64,000 nt of DNA from Acidobacteriaceae bacterium (lineage in GTDB: Bacteria > Acidobacteriota > Terriglobia > Terriglobales > Acidobacteriaceae): the NCBI GenBank assembly GCA_003134435.1, contig PLBE01000062.1, positions 32,645-96,644 on the forward strand. Direction: 5' to 3'. Within the stretch, counting starts at the first letter, position 1; every line of letters begins with the position of its first letter. Below the pieces are notes generated by a model that was not told the origin of the DNA, did no database searches, and saw only the letters and a list, made by a program, of their open reading frames with translations. The position numbers and the translations under genes were made by a program. Positions 1 through 8,077 of this stretch are shown here, one piece after another.

Positions 1-828
1 ACCGATTCAGTCGATACCGTCAGCGCGATTCTCGTGGCGTTGACCCGACTGGTAGATGCCTACGAAATCCCCACCCAGGTCTGTTGCCTGGCCCACATCA
101 CCACTCAACTCGCAGCGTTAAATCGCGGAACGCCGGTTGACCTTCTTTTCCAGTCCATCGCAGGTACGGAAGCGGCCAACCGCAGTTTCGGAATCACCCT
201 CAATATGCTGCGCGAGGGCCGCGAACAGGTTCTCGAACAGCATCGCCAGCGCGACGTCCGTTGGGTTGGGGACCACGCCATGTACTTCGAAACCGGCCAG
301 GGCAGCGCTCTCTCGGCCGAAGCGCATCATGGCGTCGATCAACTGACGCTCGAAGCCCGGGCTTACGGAGTCGCGCGCGCCTTCGAGCCTTTTCTGGTGA
401 ACAGCGTCGTCGGCTTCATCGGCCCCGAGTACCTGTATGACGAAAGACAGATTATCCGCGCCGGACTCGAGGACCATTTCATGGCGAAGTTGCTCGGCCT
501 GCCGATGGGCTGCGACGTCTGCTACACCAATCACGCCGCCGCCGACCAGAACTCCGCCGACAACCTGCTGCTTCTTCTGTCGGCCGCGGGTTGCAACTAC
601 TTCATGGGCGTTCCCTGTTCCGATGACGTGATGCTGAATTACCAGTCCACCAGCTATCACGACGCCTTAGCCGCGCGACGCCTGTTCCAGTTGCGCCCCG
701 CGCCAGAGTTTCTTGCGTGGCTGCAAGTTATGGGGATCTATCGCGGCACCGAACCGGCCTCCCTCGATTCATCAGCGCGACGGCAACTAATGCGCGGGCT
801 GGAGGCAACACTGGAAAGGACTTTTTGA
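1..828 (+). CDS. eutB: Ethanolamine ammonia-lyase large subunit, 3' part
   Basis: C-terminal part of the large catalytic subunit of adenosylcobalamin-dependent ethanolamine ammonia-lyase, which splits ethanolamine into acetaldehyde and ammonia. The reading frame is open from base 1, so the gene begins outside the window; about 275 residues are present of the roughly 450 usual for EutB. The strongest signature is GCDVCYTNHAAADQNSAD followed by a Leu-rich stretch and NYFMGVPCSDDVMLNYQ, the conserved EutB barrel end. The first ATG at base 34 is internal to the protein, not a start. The TGA is directly followed by the ATG of eutC, so the two are translationally linked. No microcompartment gene is visible on this side, so whether a full eut operon lies upstream cannot be told. 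Confidence 0.95.
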   Translation, partial: TDSVDTVSAILVALTRLVDAYEIPTQVCCLAHITTQLAALNRGTPVDLLFQSIAGTEAANRSFGITLNMLREGREQVLEQHRQRDVRWVGDHAMYFETGQGSALSAEAHHGVDQLTLEARAYGVARAFEPFLVNSVVGFIGPEYLYDERQIIRAGLEDHFMAKLLGLPMGCDVCYTNHAAADQNSADNLLLLLSAAGCNYFMGVPCSDDVMLNYQSTSYHDALAARRLFQLRPAPEFLAWLQVMGIYRGTEPASLDSSARRQLMRGLEATLERTF

Positions 829-1668
829 ATGGCGAGCTGCGACGACGAACTCCCACAGCGCCGGGATGCGCTCGAATCCGATTTATCCGAGCTCGTGAAA
901 AAAGTGCGCGCCCAGACTCCCGCGCGTCTCCTCGCCGGCCGGAGCGGCGCCGCCTATCGCACCCATACGCAACTGGAACTGCGCCAAGCGCATGCCGCCG
1001 CCCGCGATGCCGTGCGCACGGAGTTGAATCTTCTCCCGAATTCGACCAATGATCTTGGCGAAGAGTTCGCGCGACAGTGGAATCTATTTGAAGTCTGCTC
1101 CCAGGCTGCCAGCAAAGATGAATACCTCTTGCGCCCCGACCTGGGCCGTCACTTGAATGACGCATCCCGCGCGGAGTTGAGCCGCCGCTGCACTACCGGG
1201 CGCGATTTGCAAATCGCGATCGGCGACGGTCTCTCAGTGACCGCCGTAGCCCGGCAGGTTCCACAATTATTGCCCTTGCTCTGTGACGGAGCCCACACTC
1301 GAGGCTGGAGTGTCGGCGAGATATTTGTAATTCGCTACTGCCGGGTCGGCATCCTCAACCAGATCGGCGAATTGCTGACTCCCAAAGTCGCCGTCCTCCT
1401 TATCGGAGAACGACCCGGCTTGGCAACCGCCGAAAGCCTCTCCGCCTACATGGCCTATCAGCCGAAAACCCTCGACACCGACGCCAATCGCAATCTCATC
1501 TCGAACATCCACGCCCGTGGCGTCAGCTCAGAACAAGCCGCCAGAAGGATCCTGGACCTGGCAGACTCGATGATCAAAACTCGCGCCAGCGGCTGCCAAC
1601 TTCGTGAAGAACTGACCCCCTCGACGCAAAACGCTCATGTCCCAACAATCTCACGCACGGCGCGATAG
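829..1668 (+). CDS. eutC: Ethanolamine ammonia-lyase small subunit
   Basis: Small subunit of ethanolamine ammonia-lyase (279 residues, near the usual 250-300). It forms the alpha/beta complex with EutB and contributes to the cobalamin-binding interface. Recognisable EutC blocks are LLAGRSGAAYRTHTQLELR, DLQIAIGDGLSVTAV, VLLIGERPGLATAESLSAY and DTDANRNLISNIHARG. The ATG abuts the eutB stop codon. Its last 34 bases overlap, tail to tail, the 3' end of the flavoprotein gene on the other strand, so no terminator fits between the two. The very C-terminal residues are therefore constrained by two frames. Confidence 0.95.
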   Translation: MASCDDELPQRRDALESDLSELVKKVRAQTPARLLAGRSGAAYRTHTQLELRQAHAAARDAVRTELNLLPNSTNDLGEEFARQWNLFEVCSQAASKDEYLLRPDLGRHLNDASRAELSRRCTTGRDLQIAIGDGLSVTAVARQVPQLLPLLCDGAHTRGWSVGEIFVIRYCRVGILNQIGELLTPKVAVLLIGERPGLATAESLSAYMAYQPKTLDTDANRNLISNIHARGVSSEQAARRILDLADSMIKTRASGCQLREELTPSTQNAHVPTISRTAR

Positions 1669-3617
1669 GCCTGATCGATCGCTGTATTGGTGTAGGCGTG
1701 GCCGTCAGCGTCAGAGTTCGCGATCTTGATTCTCCCGAAGGGCTGGCGTCCAATCACACAGGGCCGTTCCGCCGCCGGCCGGTCAAGCGGCTCGAACAAT
1801 GCGTTGTACTCGTAAGCGTATCCGTGAGGCCAGCGGTTGACCGTGATGGCTTGAATGTCGCGAGCCGGATCGAAACCGCCAGCCCCAAGGATGCGGCCAA
1901 GTTCATCCCGCACATTACGCTCGAAGGTTTCAAATTTCGTATTGACCAGCTCCCACCGTCCCGCCCGGTACTGGTCTTTGCAATCGAGGCCGGGCTCGCA
2001 AGGTGTGCGCAGCAGGTGCAGCAGGCAAGAATCCTCCGGCGAACTGGGAAAATGATAGTCGCCCATGGAGACCGGAAAATCCAGGGTCACGTTGGTGAAA
2101 TAAGATCCCGGAGCGTAGATCGCGCTAATACCCAGCTTCTGAAACGCTTTCCAATTGCTGATCTGTACGTTCGTGTAAACCAGAGGCATCTTCACCGCGT
2201 ACGCCAGAGCTTCTTTTTGTTTCTCCGGCATCTCCGGACACAAATAAGGAATCATCATGTTGTAGCACGCCAGAATGCATTGCGCGCCGCGCACCCGCCT
2301 TGCCTTTCCCCCGCGCACGTAAGTCACCTCGACTTCTTTCCCGGTCTCTTTCACGTTCTTTGGATCGGAGTCTGCGTTTCCAGCGTGTTTCACGTTCACT
2401 GCGGTACTGTTCAGGCGGATGCGAATGCCTGAGGATGCATCGTCCAGTCGGCCGTAGTCGGCACGGGCCGTCACGATATCTTCCATGGTGTGACCAGGAA
2501 GAACGCCGGGCACCAGCGATCGCACCAGCATTCTCGCGATCGAAGCATTGCCATCCGGAAAATGAAAAATATAAGGTTCGTCCAGCTCGGGATTCTCCTC
2601 ATGGCTCTTCGGCAGATTGATGCCCTTGAAACCCGGAAACCCTTCCCGGGCACAGTCATAGGCCGAAACTGCATCAATGCCGACGGCAAATAAATCGTGG
2701 GTCGAACTCTGAAACACTTTCACCACATCGGGATCAACCTTGACGTATTGCAGCAAGAAATCCCTGTAGCTCGTCTTGACCAGTTTCTTTCTCTTCTGCT
2801 CTGCCGTGAGCCCCAGCATGTAATCGACGTGAGCATGTTGCAAGCGGACAAGATCTTTGCGCGCGGATTCGGAGATGGGGATCTGGCTCACATTCTCCAT
2901 GCCAAAGTTAAGGCCGAAATAGTGGAGTCCTTTCTGGTGTACCAACCGGTCTTCGCCAAATGTTTCTTTATCGAAGAAAACGGCTTCGGTCAGATTCATC
3001 GAGCTGAACAACTTCTGATCGTAGTACTTGTAAAAGCGCCGAACGTTGATGCCCAGCTCCTGCAAAAGACCAATTGACACCTTGCTATAGTTTCCGGGCG
3101 CCTCGATGGATTGTGTCCCGCCATAACCGAGCAGCGATCGCTTCCCCGCCTGGAATTCGTTGCGCGTGGCGTGACCGCCAAAATCTTCGGTGTTGTCGAG
3201 GATCAGAATCCGGGATTGCTTTCCGGCGAACTTGCGGTAGAAATAGGCCGCCGCCAGGCCGCTGATACCGGCGCCAACCACGATCAGATCGTACGACTCA
3301 CCGTCGTCGATCGCCTCGCCCCACTCTTTATCGGCTTTTCTGTCGACTTTGCCCTTCCGGTCCCGCAACTCGTGCGCAACTTCCCATGAGCCATCATGGC
3401 TGCCGCGCATTCCGTTCTTGCCAGGTGGGTAGTAAGCGGGATCCTTCTCGGGGGCGAACTCCACTCCCAAGGGCGATTGCTTGAGATCAAAGGCGCGCAG
3501 CCATCTTGCATCCGCCACCAGTGAAGTCCCGACAGCGATACTGACTCCGTTAAGAAAATCGCGACGCGTGATCTTGCGCCCCATTCCTAATTCGCGATCT
3601 TGTTTGTTTTTGCTCAT
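1635..3617 (-). CDS. Tat-exported FAD-dependent spermidine dehydrogenase-like oxidoreductase
   Basis: A 660-residue flavin amine oxidase. A twin-arginine signal (KITRRDFLNGV, residues about 15-25) predicts export of the folded FAD protein to the periplasm. The FAD-binding Rossmann motif DLIVVGAGISGLAAAYFYRK lies at about residue 110, followed by an acidic strand end (ILILDNTEDFGGHATRNEF). The length, Tat signal and the EFAPEKDPAYYPPG and TQSIEAPGNYS regions resemble the SpdH-type spermidine dehydrogenases, which oxidise spermidine to amine and aldehyde products. Substrate is inferred from family resemblance only; another polyamine or amine is possible. The gene is convergent with eutC and overlaps it by 34 bases, placing two amine-catabolism functions next to each other. 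Confidence 0.78.
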   Translation of the reverse strand: MSKNKQDRELGMGRKITRRDFLNGVSIAVGTSLVADARWLRAFDLKQSPLGVEFAPEKDPAYYPPGKNGMRGSHDGSWEVAHELRDRKGKVDRKADKEWGEAIDDGESYDLIVVGAGISGLAAAYFYRKFAGKQSRILILDNTEDFGGHATRNEFQAGKRSLLGYGGTQSIEAPGNYSKVSIGLLQELGINVRRFYKYYDQKLFSSMNLTEAVFFDKETFGEDRLVHQKGLHYFGLNFGMENVSQIPISESARKDLVRLQHAHVDYMLGLTAEQKRKKLVKTSYRDFLLQYVKVDPDVVKVFQSSTHDLFAVGIDAVSAYDCAREGFPGFKGINLPKSHEENPELDEPYIFHFPDGNASIARMLVRSLVPGVLPGHTMEDIVTARADYGRLDDASSGIRIRLNSTAVNVKHAGNADSDPKNVKETGKEVEVTYVRGGKARRVRGAQCILACYNMMIPYLCPEMPEKQKEALAYAVKMPLVYTNVQISNWKAFQKLGISAIYAPGSYFTNVTLDFPVSMGDYHFPSSPEDSCLLHLLRTPCEPGLDCKDQYRAGRWELVNTKFETFERNVRDELGRILGAGGFDPARDIQAITVNRWPHGYAYEYNALFEPLDRPAAERPCVIGRQPFGRIKIANSDADGHAYTNTAIDQAYRAVREIVGT

Positions 3618-4113
3618 TGTCGCTGCCCCCCAGATTCACCACTCACAATGCGCAGACGCAACTTGCCGCGCAGCCATTGTGCGCTCAAATTGTAACCAAT
3701 GGCGATCCAAGATTGGTCCCATGTCGACGCCGGGAGTCGACCACGACCCGTCGCCTGTGATTACCGGCACATGCCCTGGTGCTTTACATCACGACATCGC
3801 GGACCAGTTGTGCTAGCCTCCCAGCCAAAGATGTCTTTTTCAGAGCGTGTTGATAACGGATCGCTGTCGCTTCTCCCGGCAGGACAGGAACATAAGAAGT
3901 GCTTCGTCACCGCAACATCCGAAGCAAGCTGTTATGAAATCTCCAAAGAAGGCAGTGGACGAATTTGCAGCCGGGAGCTTCCAGTTCGAACTCCAGAAGT
4001 TGCCCGCGGAACGTCGAGTCCGCAGCGGATGCGGATTTATTGGCTAACAACTCTCAGGCGCCGCCGGTAGTCCGAGCCGCGCTAAGAAATTCAGACACAA
4101 CGCGGAGATCCCG
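3618..4113. other. Intergenic region, no gene recognised
   Basis: About 500 bases between the divergent flavoprotein and ferredoxin-methyltransferase genes. Short open frames here have no recognisable protein character. The region should carry promoters for both flanking genes. A GGAG box about 7 bases before the ATG at 4114 supports that start; no convincing operator or RNA gene was seen. Confidence 0.5.
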
Positions 4114-5481
4114 ATGGAACCCTTTCGTTTTCATCTTTTCGTCTGCAGCCAGCAAAAACCGGAAGGTGTCCCCTCCTGCCCGGCCAGCGGTGCGTTCGCT
4201 TTGCTCAGTGCGTTTGATCGCGAGCTAGAAGCGCGTGGCCTGACCAGGCAAGTGCAGCTCACGACCTGCGGGTGCATGGGACTATGCGACGAGGGCCCGG
4301 TGATGGTCGTCTATCCAGCGGGAGTCTGGTACCGGCGAGTGCGACCGTCGGACGTATCCGAAATCGTCACTTCCCATCTGCGTGACGGCCAGCCTGTCGA
4401 TCGTCTGATATGGAACGATGCTTCCGCGATGAAGGCCATGTCGATCGAGCATGGGGAAAAATTCCGCCAAGCCATGGCGGCCCGCGACCGATCAGGGACG
4501 CTTCCCGATCGCCTCGATCAGATGATCCGCGGCTACATGCCGAGTCGCTGCCTTCTTACCGCGCTTGAACTCGACATCTTTACTGCTGTCGGCGAGGGCG
4601 CCAAAGCCGATGAGATCGGCAAACGAATCCACGCCAATGCCCGCGCCGTCGAGATGTTGCTCAATGCCCTCGTCGCGCTCGGATTGCTTTCCAAGAGCGG
4701 CGACGTTTTTGAGAATACGCCCGAGTCAGCCCGCTTCTTTGCCGAAAGCTCCAAAGATAACCACCGCCATGGTCTGCTCCATCTTGCCAACATCTGGCAT
4801 CAGTGGAGCACTCTGACCCACGCCGTGCGCAGCGGTACCCGCACCCCTGTCGAACCTGACAACGATCGCGAGGCCGCCGCCGGTCGGACGCGCAACTTCA
4901 TCACTGCCATGCAACGCCACGCCAAAGATCGCGCCCCGCTGGTCGTGAAAACGGTGGGCACGGATGCCGTTCGCCGCATCCTGGATCTCGGCGGCGGCTC
5001 CGGCGCCTACTCCATCGCCTTCGCCAAAGCCTATCCTAGTGTGCACTGTGAGATCCTTGATGTCCCGGAGGTGGTCCCGCTCGCCGCCGAATACGTCAAC
5101 CAGGCCGGCGTCTCCGCGCAAGTCAGCCTTCGCCCTGGAAACATGCTCCAGGACGACCTTGGCTCCGGCTACGACGTCATCATGCTCAACGCCATCTGCC
5201 ACATGTTCTCCGAGGCCCAGAACCAGGAACTTCTTCGCCGCGCATACCATGCGCTCCGGCCCAACGGACGTATCGTGGTGCAGGACTTCCTTCTCAACGC
5301 CGACAAAGCCAGCCCGCAACACGCCGCATTATTCTCGCTGAACATGCTGGTCAACACCGACGCCGGAGCCAGCTACAGCGAAGCCGAATACACGCGCTGG
5401 ATGAAGGCCGCGGGCTTTATCGCGGTAAGCCGGATCAATCTGCCCGGGCCTAGCGACCTGATGTTAGGTCTGGTGGGGTAG
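4114..5481 (+). CDS. Thioredoxin-like [2Fe-2S] ferredoxin fused to an O-methyltransferase
   Basis: A 455-residue two-domain protein. Residues 1-100 match the thioredoxin-like [2Fe-2S] ferredoxin fold: cysteines C11 and C22 (C-x10-C), then CGCMGLC with C54 and C58 (C-x3-C), followed by DEGPVMVVYPAGVWYRRV. From about residue 125 comes an acetylserotonin/hydroxyneurosterol-type methyltransferase: a winged-helix dimerisation region (LTALELDIFTAVGEG) and the SAM motif LDLGGGSGAYSIAFAKAYP at about 290-308. The expected activity is SAM-dependent methyl transfer on an unknown small molecule; the iron-sulfur domain could serve as a redox sensor or docking module. The gene stands alone. The start is supported by a GGAG box. 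The substrate cannot be deduced. Confidence 0.8.
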   Translation: MEPFRFHLFVCSQQKPEGVPSCPASGAFALLSAFDRELEARGLTRQVQLTTCGCMGLCDEGPVMVVYPAGVWYRRVRPSDVSEIVTSHLRDGQPVDRLIWNDASAMKAMSIEHGEKFRQAMAARDRSGTLPDRLDQMIRGYMPSRCLLTALELDIFTAVGEGAKADEIGKRIHANARAVEMLLNALVALGLLSKSGDVFENTPESARFFAESSKDNHRHGLLHLANIWHQWSTLTHAVRSGTRTPVEPDNDREAAAGRTRNFITAMQRHAKDRAPLVVKTVGTDAVRRILDLGGGSGAYSIAFAKAYPSVHCEILDVPEVVPLAAEYVNQAGVSAQVSLRPGNMLQDDLGSGYDVIMLNAICHMFSEAQNQELLRRAYHALRPNGRIVVQDFLLNADKASPQHAALFSLNMLVNTDAGASYSEAEYTRWMKAAGFIAVSRINLPGPSDLMLGLVG

Positions 5482-5927
5482 GGGCGTGGGTTTCAGCCGC
5501 GCCGTAAAAGCGTCCGCTCAAGACCTCGGCGCTAGCCTCTTCGGTGCATGACGTTCGCTTCATCGCTCCCGGCCAAATGAATCAAGACACAATCAGGAAA
5601 ATGCCACTCTTCCGTATATGGCTCACAGCAATCAGTGACTGAAATCACAGACGCAAATTATCGATTCGCGAGATAACCGTTACCGTTACATCCCGGGTTA
5701 CTGCCGGTTGGAAGGAACCTTGGAGCCTTCAGGGACACAGGCGAAGCGGGAGAAATGACAGGTATCGCGCGCTTTAGGTTTTAGCTTTCTTAGTCTTAAT
5801 TATTATTAACCGCGCGTCACTGTCGGCTGCGTTCTCGGTTCGTTACATTCCCTGCAACTCTACTCGGACTCTCCACGATATCCAGGTCTACCGGCACTGG
5901 GCAATGCCTATACGCAGGAAGACGCTC
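5482..5927 (+). other. Intergenic leader of the hydrogenase operon
   Basis: About 445 bases without a gene. Holds the CRP/FNR-like half-sites described separately and an AT-rich patch near 5795-5812. If transcription starts near 5683, the leader would be about 245 bases, long enough for post-transcriptional control, but no known riboswitch pattern was recognised. Confidence 0.45.
5623..5649 (+). promoter_or_regulatory. CRP/FNR-like dyads upstream of the hydrogenase operon
   Basis: The half-sites TCACA (5623-5627), AGTGA (5634-5638) and TCACA (5645-5649) recur every 11 bases. The downstream pair reads AGTGA-CTGAAA-TCACA, one mismatch from the TGTGA-N6-TCACA form bound by CRP/FNR-family regulators. 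A -10-like GATAAC at 5672-5677 sits about 30 bases after the dyad centre, as for a class II activator site. Binding is inferred. Confidence 0.45.
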
Positions 5928-7133
5928 ATGTCCAAGCATCCAACGATTGCCGAACACCTGGAGGCTAGCGGAGTCTCCCGGAGAAGCTTTATCCAGTTAT
6001 GTGGCGTACTGATGGCCACGGCGCCGGCGGGATTGGCGCTCACCAGCAATCAATCGGTGCTGCAGGTGGCGCAAGCGATCGGCAAGACCAAACGGCCCTC
6101 GGTAATCTGGCTGCATTTCCAGGACTGCACGGGGTGCACCGAGACCCTGCTGCGGACTTCGGCTCCGGATGTGGCGCACCTGATTCTTGACGTGATTTCG
6201 CTCGATTATCACGAAACTTTGATGGCGGCCTCCGGGGCGCAGGCGGAAGCGGCGCTGCGTACGGCGATCGCCGACAATGCGGGCAAGTATGTGCTGGTGG
6301 TGGAAGGCTCGATTCCGACGCGCGATGAAGGCGTCTACATGGAACTGGGCGGGAAGCCGGCGGTTCAGGTGGTGCGGGAAGTGGCCGCGCAGGCGGCAGC
6401 GGTGATCGCGATCGGTTCGTGCGCGTCCTGGGGCGGAGTCCCATCGGCGGACCCGAATCCTACCGGCGCCATGGGCGTGAGTTCGGTGATCTCGGGCAAG
6501 CCGATCGTCAGCCTGCCGGGCTGCCCGCCGAATCCTTATAACCTGCTGGCGGTGGTACTGGAATACGTGACCATGGGCAAGCTGCCGGCGCTGGACGAAT
6601 TTGGGCGGCCGAAGTTCGCCTACGAGCGGGTGATTCACGAAAATTGCCCGCGGCGGGCACACTTTGACGCAGGACGTTTTGCGGCTGCCTTCGGCGACGA
6701 AGGACACCGCAAGGGCTGGTGCCTCTACAAACTTGGCTGCAAGGGTCCAATCACGCACGCGGCGTGTTCGACGCGGCATTTCAATGAGATTCCAGGCGTG
6801 TGGCCGATCGGGCTCGGAATCCCGTGCGTGGGATGCACCGAAAAAGGTGTGGTCTGGCAGATGGGAACGTTCGAAACCGTGCCGATTCATCTGGCCACGC
6901 CACCGGATACGTATCCGCCGATCTACAGCGGCACGGGAGGAATCAAAGCGGGCGCAGCCGCCCTGGTAGGCGCCGTGGCCGGAGCCGTGGGCGGCGCCGC
7001 CTGGGTGGCATCGCAGCGCTTCCAGAGCAGCCAGGAAGCGGGCGTGGAACGAGTAACCACGGATCGCGCCTACGCCGAGAAGCTGAAAAGCGGCAAACCG
7101 ACGGCTCAACCAACCGACAAGAAAGAGGACTGA
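5928..7133 (+). CDS. hybO: [NiFe]-hydrogenase small subunit, Tat-exported, membrane-anchored
   Basis: Electron-transfer subunit of a periplasm-facing uptake [NiFe]-hydrogenase (401 residues). Signal: SRRSFIQLCG at residues 17-26 (Tat). Proximal cluster ligands C67 and C70 (CTGC), C165 (GSCASWGG) and C199 (LPGCPPNP); distal cluster H237, C240, C265, C271; medial cluster C280, C300, C303. A C-terminal Ala/Gly/Val helix at about 341-361 is the membrane anchor. The CTGC form and a Tyr-Met where oxygen-tolerant enzymes have a further Cys mean that the two supernumerary proximal-cluster cysteines are absent, so standard oxygen sensitivity is expected. An AGGA box 8 bases before 5928 decides this start over an in-frame ATG at 5904. 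First gene of a five-gene operon. Confidence 0.95.
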   Translation: MSKHPTIAEHLEASGVSRRSFIQLCGVLMATAPAGLALTSNQSVLQVAQAIGKTKRPSVIWLHFQDCTGCTETLLRTSAPDVAHLILDVISLDYHETLMAASGAQAEAALRTAIADNAGKYVLVVEGSIPTRDEGVYMELGGKPAVQVVREVAAQAAAVIAIGSCASWGGVPSADPNPTGAMGVSSVISGKPIVSLPGCPPNPYNLLAVVLEYVTMGKLPALDEFGRPKFAYERVIHENCPRRAHFDAGRFAAAFGDEGHRKGWCLYKLGCKGPITHAACSTRHFNEIPGVWPIGLGIPCVGCTEKGVVWQMGTFETVPIHLATPPDTYPPIYSGTGGIKAGAAALVGAVAGAVGGAAWVASQRFQSSQEAGVERVTTDRAYAEKLKSGKPTAQPTDKKED

Positions 7134-7134
7134 C

Positions 7135-8067
7135 GTGGACATCACTCGCCGAGAACTGATCTCCACTATCGCGAAAACGGGCGTCCCAGCCGCAGTAGCG
7201 GTCTCGGTCGGCGCCCCTTCCTTGCACGCGGAGACGGAGAACATCCCGGTCCCGAGCGCCGCGGTCGGACTACTTTATGACGCCAGCATCTGCATCGGCT
7301 GCAAAGCCTGCGTTTCGGCTTGTGCCGAAGCCAACGACACGCCAGCCGATACCCGCAGTGACGCGCTGCATCAGGCGCCGAACGACCTCAACGATCTCAC
7401 CCGCAATATCATCAAGCTCTACAAACCCGAAGATGGTTCAATTTCGTCTTTCGTGAAGCGGCAGTGCATGCAATGTCTCGATCCCGCTTGCGCCGCCGGC
7501 TGTCCTTTTCAGGCTCTGCACAAGGACCCGGAGACGGGCATCGTGGGCTGGACGGCCGAACAATGCATCGGTTGCCGCTATTGCACGATTACCTGTCCTT
7601 ATCACGTGCCGCGGTTTCAGTGGCAGGGTTACAACCCGCGCGTGACCAAGTGCGAATTATGCAGCACGCGGCTGGAAAAAGGCTTGCGGCCGGGGTGCAC
7701 CACGGTTTGTCCAACGGGCGCAGTCATCTTTGGTCCACGAACTGTGTTGCTGGATGAGGCGCATCAGCGTATTCGGAAAAACCCTGGCCGCTATTACCAG
7801 GAGCGCGTCTACGGAGAGCGCGATAACGGAGGCACGCAATGCCTCTATCTGTCGCGCGTCCCCTTCGAAAAACTGGGTTTGCCTGAGCTGGGAGTGGAAT
7901 CGGTGCCCGCGAAAACTTTGCGCTGGCAGAGACGCCTCTATCAGTACTTCGCGCTGCCGGCGCTGCTCTATGTCGGGCTGGTGCAGGTGATTCGCAAGAG
8001 CCTGAAAGGCCATGAGCACGAAGCCCACGAACGCGAAAAAGAGACCGGCTTGAGAGCCCAGCTATGA
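7135..8067 (+). CDS. hybA: Hydrogenase-associated ferredoxin-type subunit with four [4Fe-4S] motifs
   Basis: A 310-residue periplasmic iron-sulfur protein that carries electrons between the hydrogenase small subunit and the membrane subunit. A Tat-like TRRELIS signal is at residues 4-10. Four cysteine groups follow: CIGCKACVSAC (53-63), CMQCLDPACAAGC (111-123), CIGCRYCTITC (144-154) and CELC with CTTVC (173-192). A hydrophobic segment near residues 265-280 (FALPALLYVGLVQVI) may anchor the C-terminus. The start is GTG at 7135, one base after the upstream stop codon. Order and content match the HybOABC complex of E. coli hydrogenase 2. Confidence 0.93.
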   Translation: MDITRRELISTIAKTGVPAAVAVSVGAPSLHAETENIPVPSAAVGLLYDASICIGCKACVSACAEANDTPADTRSDALHQAPNDLNDLTRNIIKLYKPEDGSISSFVKRQCMQCLDPACAAGCPFQALHKDPETGIVGWTAEQCIGCRYCTITCPYHVPRFQWQGYNPRVTKCELCSTRLEKGLRPGCTTVCPTGAVIFGPRTVLLDEAHQRIRKNPGRYYQERVYGERDNGGTQCLYLSRVPFEKLGLPELGVESVPAKTLRWQRRLYQYFALPALLYVGLVQVIRKSLKGHEHEAHEREKETGLRAQL

Positions 8068-8077
8068 GGTCACGATT

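Noticed and set aside
5690..5780. Possible riboswitch in the hyb leader
   Set aside because: Some GC-rich pairing is possible, but no conserved cobalamin, nickel or other riboswitch core could be recognised.
5997..7244. 415-codon open frame on the minus strand
   Set aside because: Antisense to the hydrogenase small subunit, whose cluster ligands are all in place; the minus-strand product is Arg/His-rich without domains.
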